Origin: Microbacterium luteum
GTDB lineage: Bacteria; Actinomycetota; Actinomycetes; Actinomycetales; Microbacteriaceae
DNA length: 64,000 nt
Assembly: GCF_015277875.1 (NCBI RefSeq)
Contig: NZ_CP063814.1
Span: forward strand, 248,001-312,000
Direction of reading: 5' to 3'
Positions 7,776-14,662 of the stretch are shown in pieces (within the stretch, counting starts at the first letter, position 1; each line of letters opens with the position of its first letter). The position numbers and the translations under genes were made by a program. The notes beneath the pieces were generated by a model. That model did not search any database. It saw nothing but the letters and a program-made list of their open reading frames with translations, and was not told the DNA's origin.

Positions 7776-8921
7776 GTGGCCTCTCCCTCGAGCGAAGCCG
7801 CCGCGAACCCCTACGCCCAAGCCGGTGTCGACACCGCAGCCGGTGACCTCGCGGTAGAGCTGATGAAGTCCGCCGTCCGACGCACCCACGGTCCCGAGGT
7901 GCTCGGCGGTGTCGGCGGATTCGCGGGGCTGTTCGACGCCTCCGCGATCCGCGAGTACCGTCGCCCGCTGCTGGCGACGAGCACCGACGGCGTCGGCACG
8001 AAGGTCGCGATCGCGCAGGCGATCGACAAGCACGACACGATCGGCATCGACCTCGTCGGCATGGTCGTCGACGACATCGTCGTGGTGGGCGCGAAACCGC
8101 TCTTCATGACCGACTACATCGCGTGCGGCAAGGTCGTGCCCGAGCGCATCGCCGACATCGTCGCGGGCATCGCGCACGGCTGCTCCGAGACCGGCACCGC
8201 TCTGGTCGGCGGCGAGACCGCGGAACACCCGGGGCTGCTCGGCCCCGCCGACTACGACGTCGCGGGAGCGGCCACCGGCGTCGTCGAAGCGGATGCGGTG
8301 CTCGGCGCAGAGCGCGTGCGCCCCGGCGACGTCGTGCTCGCGCTCGCCTCGAGCGGCCTGCACTCCAACGGATACAGCCTCGTGCGGCACATCGTCTCCG
8401 GAGCGGGCCTGCAGTACGGCGACCGCGCCGCCGACTTCGGAGACGCCACCTGGGGCGACGTGCTGCTGGAGCCGACGCGGCTGTACACGCGGCCGCTCCT
8501 CGACGCCATCGCCGAGACCGGCGACGCCGTGCATGCTCTGAGCCACGTCACCGGCGGCGGGATCGCCGCCAACGTCGCACGCGTGCTGCCGCAGGGCACG
8601 TGGGTCGACATCGACCGCTCGACCTGGGCACCGCCGGCGGTCTTCCAGGTGCTCGCCGACCTCGGCGACCTCGACCTCGCCGCCACCGAGGGAACGTGGA
8701 ACCTCGGCGTCGGGGTCGTCGCCGTGGTCGCGGCCGACCGCGCCGAGCAGACGGCATCCGCCCTCACCCGTTCCGGGATCGCCACGTGGCAGATCGGCGT
8801 CGTCGAAGACGGCGAGCGCCCCGAGGGCGACTACGAGCAGGGCGCCAAGGGCGTCGACGGCGGTGCCGTGCGCCTGGTCGGCGCCTTCGGCGACGCCGTC
8901 TTCACGAACGGAGACGCGTAA
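7776..8921 (+). CDS. purM: Phosphoribosylformylglycinamidine cyclo-ligase
   Basis: This 381-residue protein starts at GTG 7776, 6 nt after TAGGCT (7764-7769). It converts FGAM to AIR with ATP, the fifth step of purine synthesis. Recognisable features are the N-terminal YAQAGVDTAAGDLAVELMK segment, LLATSTDGVGTK, GIDLVGMVVDDIVVVGAKPLFMTDY, the LVGGETAEHPG motif and the SSGLHSNGYSLVR segment. Length fits the family with a modest C-terminal extension. purF follows after 5 nt, so the two form an operon. Confidence 0.97.
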   Translation: MASPSSEAAANPYAQAGVDTAAGDLAVELMKSAVRRTHGPEVLGGVGGFAGLFDASAIREYRRPLLATSTDGVGTKVAIAQAIDKHDTIGIDLVGMVVDDIVVVGAKPLFMTDYIACGKVVPERIADIVAGIAHGCSETGTALVGGETAEHPGLLGPADYDVAGAATGVVEADAVLGAERVRPGDVVLALASSGLHSNGYSLVRHIVSGAGLQYGDRAADFGDATWGDVLLEPTRLYTRPLLDAIAETGDAVHALSHVTGGGIAANVARVLPQGTWVDIDRSTWAPPAVFQVLADLGDLDLAATEGTWNLGVGVVAVVAADRAEQTASALTRSGIATWQIGVVEDGERPEGDYEQGAKGVDGGAVRLVGAFGDAVFTNGDA

Positions 8922-8926
8922 CACGC

Positions 8927-10387
8927 ATGTGCGGAATCGTCGGCATGGTGGGCCGTGGGCCCGTCAACCAGGAGATCTACGACTCCCTCCTCCTCCTGCA
9001 GCATCGCGGTCAGGACTCCACGGGGATGGCGACGGCCGAACCCTCCGGCACGTTCCACGTGCACAAGGCGAAGGGGCAGGTGCGCGAGGCGTTCCGCACC
9101 CGCGACATGCGAGCCCTCATGGGCAACCTCGGCCTCGGTCACGTCCGATATGCCACGAAGGGCACCGCCGGCAATGAGGAGGAGGCGCAGCCCTTCTACG
9201 TCAACGCGCCCTACGGCATCGTGCTCGTGCACAACGGCAACCTGACGAACACGCGCGAACTCACCCAGGAGCTCTTCCGCAAGGATCGGCGTCACCTGAA
9301 CACCACGAGCGACACCGAACTGCTCGTGAACGTGCTCGCCAACGAGCTGCAGTCCTCGATCTCGGGTCTCGAGCTCGACCCCGAGCAGGTGTTCCAGGCC
9401 GTCTCGCGCGTGCACGAGCGGGTGGAGGGGTCCTACGCGGCGATTTCGCTGATCGCCGGCTACGGGCTCCTCGCCTTCCGTGACCCGTTCGGTATCCGAC
9501 CGCTCATCCTCGGCACCCGCAAGGCTCCCGACGGGTCCTACGAATGGGTCGTCACGAGCGAGTCGCTCGTGCTGGAGAACGGCGAGTTCGAGATCGTGCG
9601 CGACGTGATGCCCGGCGAGGCGGTCTTCGTCGACCTCGACGGCAACCTCCACACCCGTCAGTGCGCGACCGAGACGCAGCTGAAGCCCTGCTCGTTCGAG
9701 TACGTCTACCTCGCGCGCCCCGACTCGGTGATGAACGGCATCTCGGTCTACGAGGCGCGGCTGCGCATGGGCGACCGCCTCGCCGACACGATCGCCCGGC
9801 ACACGCCCCGCGAGGCGATCGACGTCGTCATGCCGATCCCCGACTCCTCGCGCCCCGCGGCGATGCAGGTGGCACGAAAGCTCGGCATCGAGTACCGCGA
9901 GGGCTTCTACAAGAACCGCTATGTCGGCCGCACGTTCATCATGCCCGGGCAGGCCGTGCGCAAGAAGAGCGTCCGCCAGAAGCTCAACGCCATGTCCAGC
10001 GAGTTCAAGGGCAAGAACGTGCTGCTCATCGACGACTCCGTCGTGCGCGGTACGACCAGCAAGGAGATCATTCAGATGGCCCGGGATGCCGGCGCCAAGA
10101 CGGTCACCTTCGCCTCCGCGGCTCCGCCCGTGCGCTTCCCGCACGTGTACGGCATCAACATGCCGTCGCGTCACGAGCTGGTCGCCCACGGACGCACGAT
10201 TCCCGAGATCGCCCAGGAGCTCGGCGCGGACTACATGGTCTACCAGGAGGTCGACGACCTGAAGGCGGCCATCCTCGAGGGGTCCGACATCGGCGACCTC
10301 GACCTGAGCTGCTTCGACGGACGCTACGTCACCGGCACGGTGAGCGAGGAATATCTCGCCTGGGTCGAGGGCTCGCAGGAGAGCTGA
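8927..10387 (+). CDS. purF: Amidophosphoribosyltransferase
   Basis: This 486-residue enzyme makes phosphoribosylamine from PRPP and glutamine, the first committed step of purine synthesis. The sequence starts Met-Cys-Gly-Ile-Val-Gly, placing the N-terminal nucleophile Cys directly after Met, so there is no visible propeptide. The class II glutaminase domain includes LLLQHRGQDSTGM and HVRYATKG. The phosphoribosyltransferase domain has the PRPP loop VLLIDDSVVRGTTS. An extended frame runs back through purM but ATG 8927 is clearly right. It is preceded 5 nt upstream by the purM stop. Confidence 0.97.
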   Translation: MCGIVGMVGRGPVNQEIYDSLLLLQHRGQDSTGMATAEPSGTFHVHKAKGQVREAFRTRDMRALMGNLGLGHVRYATKGTAGNEEEAQPFYVNAPYGIVLVHNGNLTNTRELTQELFRKDRRHLNTTSDTELLVNVLANELQSSISGLELDPEQVFQAVSRVHERVEGSYAAISLIAGYGLLAFRDPFGIRPLILGTRKAPDGSYEWVVTSESLVLENGEFEIVRDVMPGEAVFVDLDGNLHTRQCATETQLKPCSFEYVYLARPDSVMNGISVYEARLRMGDRLADTIARHTPREAIDVVMPIPDSSRPAAMQVARKLGIEYREGFYKNRYVGRTFIMPGQAVRKKSVRQKLNAMSSEFKGKNVLLIDDSVVRGTTSKEIIQMARDAGAKTVTFASAAPPVRFPHVYGINMPSRHELVAHGRTIPEIAQELGADYMVYQEVDDLKAAILEGSDIGDLDLSCFDGRYVTGTVSEEYLAWVEGSQES

Positions 10388-10438
10388 TCCGCGCCCGCGC
10401 GTCCGGCGCGTCGAGCTCGACCGCCGCATGCGCCGCGC

Positions 10439-10482
10439 ACGCGAAACGGCGCGATGCCGCAGGGCACGCGCCGGTTTCGCGT
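10439..10482. terminator. Bidirectional hairpin between purF and the DUF3073 gene
   Basis: ACGCGAAACGGCGCG (10439-10453) pairs with CGCGCCGGTTTCGCGT (10467-10482) with one bulged base. The hairpin lies between convergent genes, so it can serve both. The rest of 10388-10501 shows nothing else. Confidence 0.65.
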
Positions 10483-10501
10483 CAGACTCGGAGGGAAGGG
10501 C

Positions 10502-10693
10502 TCACGCTCGCTCGAGCGATTCCTCTTCCTCGTCTTCGTCTTCGTACTGGTCGGCCCACTTGTCGACGTAGGCGTCCTCGTCGGTGTGCGTTCCGAGCTC
10601 GCGCTCGAGCGCAGCATAGTTGACGCTCGGACTGAACGACTTCAGCTCGCGAGCGATCTTGGTGTGCTTCGCCTTCTGACGGCCACGCCCCAT
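10502..10693 (-). CDS. DUF3073 family protein
   Basis: This 63-residue protein starts MGRGRQKAKHTKIARELK and ends in a strongly acidic stretch (DEDEEEESLE). The basic N-terminus followed by SPSVNYAALERELG is the pattern of DUF3073, a small protein widespread in actinobacteria with no established function. The start at 10693 has GAGGGGG upstream. A longer in-frame extension through KCPGCGSEE is possible but has a poorer start and unusual composition. Confidence 0.88.
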   Translation of the reverse strand: MGRGRQKAKHTKIARELKSFSPSVNYAALERELGTHTDEDAYVDKWADQYEDEDEEEESLERA

Positions 10694-10850
10694 GCCTGAC
10701 CCCCTCATATCTGAGTTGCGGGCCATGTGCTCTTCGCTGCCACAGCCCGGGCATTTCGAAATCCGGATTCGAACCGGGAAGAGTAGCATTCAGAATATCA
10801 CGGCGCCCCCGGCCGCGGCGGTGCCGGCGGCAGAGGAGGACCAGCGACAT

Positions 10851-11387
10851 ATGGCCGAAGAGGCATCCGACACGCGCGACACCCAGATCCCCGCGGGGCT
10901 TCACGGTGCGGTGATCGTCGGCATGATCCCGGAACTTCCCGACCGGGTTCTCAAGGAGGCCGGGCGCTACGCGTCGCTCCTGGGCGTCCACCTGCTCGTC
11001 GTGCACGTGGACGTGACCCGTTTCGTCACGTACGAGGATCCCGATGGGTACGTGCACACGGCCCCGATCGACATCAACATCGCCGCCGGCGAGACCGACC
11101 TGGCCGAGGTGAGCCGGATGGCCGCCGAGGTGCTCGACGGCCACGACCTCGACTGGAGCGTGCGGCAGCTGGTCGGCGATCCCGCGCTGGCGATCAAGCA
11201 CCTCGCGGAGCAGGTCGACGCGAAGCTCCTGGTCGTCGGCACGCGCAAGCGCGGTATCGGCGAGTCCATCCGGGAATTCTTCACCGGATCGGTCGCCGCG
11301 CGACTGGCCCACCGGCAGCACCGTCCCGTGCTGGTGGTGCCGCTCGGTGAGCCCGTCGCCGACGACGAGGAGATCTGGCCCGCCTGA
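10851..11387 (+). CDS. Universal stress protein (UspA family)
   Basis: This 178-residue protein has a single Usp domain. It begins after an acidic leader with HGAVIVGMIPELPD, and the C-terminal nucleotide-binding loop is GTRKRGIGESIREFFTGSVA followed by HRPVLVVP, fitting the G-2X-G-9X-G(S/T) ATP-binding pattern. The start at ATG 10851 has GAGGAGGA about 11 nt upstream. The region 10694-10850 holds divergent promoters and an AT-richer patch but no further gene. Such proteins bind ATP and support survival under stress or growth arrest. Confidence 0.88.
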   Translation: MAEEASDTRDTQIPAGLHGAVIVGMIPELPDRVLKEAGRYASLLGVHLLVVHVDVTRFVTYEDPDGYVHTAPIDINIAAGETDLAEVSRMAAEVLDGHDLDWSVRQLVGDPALAIKHLAEQVDAKLLVVGTRKRGIGESIREFFTGSVAARLAHRQHRPVLVVPLGEPVADDEEIWPA

Positions 11388-11389
11388 AC

Positions 11390-11992
11390 TCAGTCCGCGA
11401 GAGTGCGGGTGAGCTCCCGCGCGATGCGGTCGAGGTCGTCCACGATGACGTCGACGAGTGACGCGCTCAGTTCCCCGCCGCGGGCGACATGCGTGCGCAG
11501 GTCCGCGCGCACACGACCGCGGAACTCGTTGACGGCGGCATCCGCCCGCTGGAGCTGCTCGCGGCTGCGAGTGCGAGCGTCCTCCGAAGGCGCGGTGGTT
11601 TCGGCGCGCTGCTCGGCGGTCGCGGCCGCCAGATCGGCCCGCAGGCTCCGCATCGCGTCGCGCACGCTGCCGCGCACCTCATCCGCGATGAGGCGCACCG
11701 AGTCGGCAAGGCCCGCCTCGATGCCCGCGAGGTCATCGCGTCGAGCCGCCACCTCGGCGCGGCCGCTCTCGGTGATCTCGTAGATCGTCTTGCGGCCGTC
11801 GACGGACTTCGTGACCATCCCCTCCTCCTCGAGCTTGGCCAACCGCGGATAGATCGTTCCGGCACTGGGCGTGTAGGTGCCGCCGGTGCGGTCCGAGAGC
11901 GCCTGGATGATGTCGTAGCCGTGGCGCGGACCGTCGTCGAGCAGGTTCAGCAGGTAGAGGCGCAGGTCGCCGTGCGAGAAGACGGGGGGCAT
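11390..11992 (-). CDS. PadR family transcriptional regulator
   Basis: This protein of about 200 residues has the PadR winged helix near the N-terminus: LRLYLLNLLDDGPRHGYDIIQAL, then TPSAGTIYPRLAKLEEEGMV, then DGRKTIYEIT. A long helical C-terminal part rich in Ala/Arg/Glu probably serves dimerisation. The ATG at 11992 overlaps the stop of the upstream DUF4097 gene (TGATG), with AAGGAG 7 nt away; a GTG at 11995 is the alternative. It is cotranscribed with DUF4097 and is the likely ligand of the paired CGATATATCG-type operator ahead of the operon. Confidence 0.9.
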   Translation of the reverse strand: MPPVFSHGDLRLYLLNLLDDGPRHGYDIIQALSDRTGGTYTPSAGTIYPRLAKLEEEGMVTKSVDGRKTIYEITESGRAEVAARRDDLAGIEAGLADSVRLIADEVRGSVRDAMRSLRADLAAATAEQRAETTAPSEDARTRSREQLQRADAAVNEFRGRVRADLRTHVARGGELSASLVDVIVDDLDRIARELTRTLAD

Positions 11993-12852
11993 CACCAGGC
12001 TCCTTCCGCGTCGGAATCGGCCGTTGCGGCGCCGGCGTCGGTGGCCCCGTCTCGGCGCAGGATCGTGAGGTCGCCGGAGACGGAATTGGTGCGGATGTCG
12101 GCGAACATGCCGCTGAGCTCGCCGGTGGACCCCGAGTAGTTGGTCGGCCCCGAGCCGGAGCGGACGACGCCGTCGACCTGCACGCGTCCGCTCACGCTGC
12201 GCGCGACCACGTTCACCGGCAGCGACCGATCCAGGCGCACGGTCGCGTTGCCGCTCACGGTGTTGAGTCCGATGGTGTGCGTGGGACCGGTCGAGTCGAC
12301 GACCATCGCGCCCGAGACCGTATCGATCGACGTCTTGCGGATCTCTCCGGTCGCGGCGATGTCGCCCGAGACGCTGTTCGCGCCGAGTGTCCCCACCAGT
12401 TCGCGGATCTGCACGTCGCCCGAGACGGCGTTGACGGCGATGTCGCCCTCGAGGCCGTCGCCGATGATGTCGCCGGAGACGGTGTTCAGGCGGGTGTCGC
12501 CATGGACGCCTGAGACCAGGGCGCTCGCGTTGACGACGCCGAGGTTCACCGCGACGGCGCGCGGCACCACGACGCTGATCTCGGCCTTCGGGCCGCCCGC
12601 GCCGAAGTTGCGGAACACCTCGAGGAAGTTGTCCCAGCGCAACTGCGGGTGGTCGATCTCGACCGCATCGTCGTTCGCCTCGATGCGCAGGTCTTTGACG
12701 GTGACGCCGTGCACCTCGATGCGCGCGCCGGGTTCGTCGTGGGCGATGACGTCGATCTGCCCGCCGACCATGCCGATCTTGAGGGAGCGCACGTCTTCGA
12801 TGTCGATGACGCGCGTCTCACCCGGGTGGATGATCCACTTCTCCAGAGCCAT
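11992..12852 (-). CDS. DUF4097 family beta-helix-like protein
   Basis: This 286-residue protein contains at least six repeats of the N(T/A/S)VSGD-type motif spaced about 19-21 residues apart, giving a parallel beta-solenoid of the DUF4097/DUF4098 type. It has no signal peptide or membrane segment. The N-terminus MALEKWIIHPGETRVIDIED is typical of the actinobacterial cytosolic form. It is the first gene of an operon with a PadR repressor, an arrangement that is common but whose purpose is not established. The start at 12852 has AGGAGA upstream. Confidence 0.88.
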   Translation of the reverse strand: MALEKWIIHPGETRVIDIEDVRSLKIGMVGGQIDVIAHDEPGARIEVHGVTVKDLRIEANDDAVEIDHPQLRWDNFLEVFRNFGAGGPKAEISVVVPRAVAVNLGVVNASALVSGVHGDTRLNTVSGDIIGDGLEGDIAVNAVSGDVQIRELVGTLGANSVSGDIAATGEIRKTSIDTVSGAMVVDSTGPTHTIGLNTVSGNATVRLDRSLPVNVVARSVSGRVQVDGVVRSGSGPTNYSGSTGELSGMFADIRTNSVSGDLTILRRDGATDAGAATADSDAEGAW

Positions 12853-12880
12853 GTCCGTCTCCTTCTCGCGAGCCCCATAC

Positions 12881-12922
12881 TCGCGATGTATCGTGAATCG
12901 AACATAACACGATATATCGCGA
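12881..12922. promoter_or_regulatory. Paired PadR-type operator
   Basis: TCGCGATGTATCGTG (12881-12895) and CACGATATATCGCGA (12908-12922) form a 15-bp inverted repeat with one mismatch. Each arm itself holds a CGAT(A/G)TATCG dyad. The 12-nt centre contains TATGTT on the minus strand, a possible -10 box. The site ends 29 nt before the DUF4097 start, so autorepression by the PadR protein is the natural inference. Confidence 0.75.
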
Positions 12923-12953
12923 TGTGGAAGAGCTCTGCGCGCCGAGACACACC

Positions 12954-12998
12954 TTCGGGCGCGAGACACCACGCGTTGCGGTGTTTCTCGCGCCCGAA
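12954..12998. repeat. Long palindrome, copy 1 of a dispersed element
   Basis: TTCGGGCGCGAGA (12954-12966) pairs perfectly with TCTCGCGCCCGAA (12986-12998). The centre (CACCACGC-GTT-GCGGTG) is also largely paired. The central 32 nt reappear in opposite orientation with about three differences at 62604-62635. It lies between the divergent DUF4097 and MerR genes, so it is not a terminator of convergent genes. The remainder of 12853-13130 is promoter DNA. Confidence 0.7.
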
Positions 12999-13077
12999 CG
13001 CGTTTATCGCCGGATGCGCGGGCGGAGGGGCGAGTGAACGGGCCGCGAGTGGGCGGGCGGGTTGGGCGGGGCCGGGG

Positions 13078-13108
13078 TTGACATTGACGTTGCGTCAACG
13101 CATAGCGT
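13078..13108 (+). promoter_or_regulatory. MerR-type promoter with 19-bp spacer
   Basis: A perfect -35 box TTGACA (13078-13083) is separated by 19 bp from TAGCGT (13103-13108). Within the spacer lies the perfect dyad TTGACG-TTG-CGTCAA (13084-13098). An overlong spacer with an internal operator is the classic target of MerR-family activators, and it lies just ahead of the MerR/TipA-like gene. Confidence 0.8.
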
Positions 13109-13130
13109 CGGTGGCGTGGAAAGGACGGGC

Positions 13131-13916
13131 ATGGAATGGTCGATTCACGAGGTCGCGCGCCTGACCGGCACGACGAGCCGCACCCTGCGTCACTACGACG
13201 ACATCGGATTGCTGGCGCCGTCGCGCGTCGGCTCCAACGGCTACCGGCACTACGACGATGCCGCGCTCGTGCGTCTGCAGCGCATCCTGCTGCTCCGCGA
13301 GCTCGGAGTCGGCCTGTCCCGGATCGCCGAGGTGTTGGAACGACGCACGGACCCCGTGGAGGCGCTGCGGGTGCACCTGGACTGGCTGCGACGCGAGCAG
13401 GAGCGCACGTCGCAGCAGATCGCCTCGGTGGAGGCGACCATCGCATCCCTGGAAGGAGGTGAACAGATCATGGCGGAGAAGATGTTCGACGGCTTCGACC
13501 ACACGCGTCACCGCGACGAGGTCGAGCAGCGCTGGGGCAGCGACGCGTACGCGCGAAGCGATGCCTGGTGGAGCGGAATGGATGCCGCCGAGAAGGCGAC
13601 GTGGCAGGAGCGCACCGCGCAGCTGGCGCGCGACTGGGTCGCCGTCGCAGAGAGCGGCGTCGCACCCGGCTCGGACGAGGCGCAGGCGCTCGCTGCCCGG
13701 CACGTCGCGTGGCTGCGGAGCGTCCCCGGCACGCCGGCAGCCGACCCGGGCGGCGACGTGAGGGGATACGTCCTCGGCCTCGCCGACATGTACGTCGCGG
13801 ACCCGCGTTTCGGCGCGAACTACGCGACGGCAGCCGGCGGCACCGAAGGCGCTGAGTTCGTGCGCGACGCGCTGCGCGCTTACGCCGACGCGCACCTGCC
13901 CGGTGCGCACGCTTAG
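13131..13916 (+). CDS. MerR family regulator with TipAS-like drug/ligand-binding domain
   Basis: This 261-residue protein has an N-terminal MerR winged helix (MEWSIHEVARLTGTTSRTLRHYDDIGLLAP, then NGYRHYDDAALVRLQRI), a coiled linker at about residues 75-110, and a C-terminal domain starting at MAEKMFDGFDHTRH with WGSDAY and W-rich helices, as in the TipAS domain that binds thiopeptides and other amphipathic compounds. The promoter has the 19-bp spacer and dyad expected for autoactivation. An internal Shine-Dalgarno and ATG at residue 114 should yield the ligand-binding domain alone, as known for TipA of Streptomyces. The frame is open further upstream, but ATG 13131 follows the promoter and AAGGAC. 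Confidence 0.9.
   Translation: MEWSIHEVARLTGTTSRTLRHYDDIGLLAPSRVGSNGYRHYDDAALVRLQRILLLRELGVGLSRIAEVLERRTDPVEALRVHLDWLRREQERTSQQIASVEATIASLEGGEQIMAEKMFDGFDHTRHRDEVEQRWGSDAYARSDAWWSGMDAAEKATWQERTAQLARDWVAVAESGVAPGSDEAQALAARHVAWLRSVPGTPAADPGGDVRGYVLGLADMYVADPRFGANYATAAGGTEGAEFVRDALRAYADAHLPGAHA
13453..13472 (+). promoter_or_regulatory. Internal ribosome-binding site and start for a TipAS-like short form
   Basis: AAGGAGGTGA at 13453-13462 is an essentially perfect Shine-Dalgarno, 7 nt before the in-frame ATG at 13470. Translation from there would give a 148-residue protein consisting only of the ligand-binding domain. In TipA of Streptomyces lividans the same trick produces TipAS in excess. Confidence 0.75.
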
Positions 13917-13929
13917 CGGTCGGAAACGA

Positions 13930-13963
13930 CGGATGCCGCGACCCCGAGGGGCCGCGGCATCCG
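13930..13963. terminator. Bidirectional terminator hairpin
   Basis: CGGATGCCGCG (13930-13940) pairs perfectly with CGCGGCATCCG (13953-13963), with an inner CCCC-GA-GGGG. It separates the convergent MerR gene and the small membrane protein. Confidence 0.8.
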
Positions 13964-13979
13964 TGTCATGAGACGGAAG

Positions 13980-14144
13980 TCAGGGGCGCCGACTTCCGCT
14001 GATCACCCGGAACAGCAGAGCGATGAGCGCGATGATGCCGACGATCAGCGCCACCCACAGCAGCCAGCTGAGGGCTTCACCCAGACCGCCGACGATCGCG
14101 AGCACGATCGCGACGACGATGATGATGATCAGTGCGAGGTTCAT
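13980..14144 (-). CDS. Very small hydrophobic membrane protein, 54 aa
   Basis: This protein has two hydrophobic stretches, from about residue 3 to 20 (starting NLALIIIIVVAIVLAIVGG) and from 26 to 47, then SGSRRP. GAGGAG lies 7-8 nt before the ATG at 14144, so it looks genuinely translated. A possible longer start in the same frame would add a polar leader and lacks a ribosome-binding site. No function is recognised; small two-helix proteins of this kind are frequent in actinobacteria. The 245 nt on its other side (14145-14389) hold a possible TTGACG/TAGGCC promoter and no gene. Confidence 0.7.
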   Translation of the reverse strand: MNLALIIIIVVAIVLAIVGGLGEALSWLLWVALIVGIIALIALLFRVISGSRRP

Positions 14145-14389
14145 GAAGGGCTCCTCTTCAGTGGTCGACTGCGCGCGGGGTGCGGCGGCCGGATGCCTCG
14201 TGGGCACAATGACGACAGTGGCACCGGAACGGCGCCGGCCCCAGGGGGTTGACGGCGTCAGAAATCCGGTGGTAGGCCCATGCGACGGCGTCGCGAGCTG
14301 TCGTGTCCGCGGCTCGCCCTCGTGTCAACCCCGCTTCACAGCCACGCGCTCGGCAGTAGCGTCTCGATATTCGAACGGAGGAGGTCGTC

Positions 14390-14656
14390 ATGCCCGAAGG
14401 ACGCGGGTCGAACCTGAAGAACCCCGATATGTACGAAGAGCTGCGCAAAGACGGTGCGTCGAAGGAGAAGGCCGCGCGCATCTCCAACGCCGCGGCGAAC
14501 GAGGGCAAGAGCACCGTCGGCCGTCGCGGCGGCGAGTCGGGCAGCTACGAGGACTGGACCGTCGACGACCTGAAGAAGCGCGCCAAGGAACTGGGACTGA
14601 GCGGCTACTCCGACAAGCGCAAGGCGGAGCTGATCTCCCTGCTCCGCAACCACTGA
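14390..14656 (+). CDS. DUF7218/Rho N-terminal-like small basic protein
   Basis: This 88-residue protein has an N-terminal half MPEGRGSNLKNPDMYEELRKDG followed by KEKAARISNAAA, the pattern of small stress-associated proteins found in many bacteria. The C-terminal half, WTVDDLKKRAKELGLSGYSDKRKAEL, is a SAP/Rho-N-like helix-extended-loop-helix likely to bind nucleic acid. The ribosome-binding site GGAGGAGG precedes the ATG. The topoisomerase IB gene starts 6 nt after its stop, so the two are almost certainly cotranscribed, which supports a DNA-associated role. Confidence 0.85.
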   Translation: MPEGRGSNLKNPDMYEELRKDGASKEKAARISNAAANEGKSTVGRRGGESGSYEDWTVDDLKKRAKELGLSGYSDKRKAELISLLRNH

Positions 14657-14662
14657 CCGTCG

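Noticed and set aside
8123..8926. Upstream extension of the purF frame through purM
   Set aside because: The extension is Arg-rich shadow sequence; purF requires Cys directly after the initiator Met, which fits ATG 8927.
10763..10778. T-arm-like sequence (minus strand CCCGGTTCGAATCCGG) resembling the 3' end of a tRNA gene
   Set aside because: No D arm, anticodon arm or matching acceptor strand could be found on either side, so it is at most a remnant or a chance palindrome.
14252..14330. GGGGTTGAC and GTCAACCCC inverted repeat about 65 nt apart
   Set aside because: A 9-bp match at this distance in a 245-nt gap is within chance expectation and does not frame a promoter convincingly.
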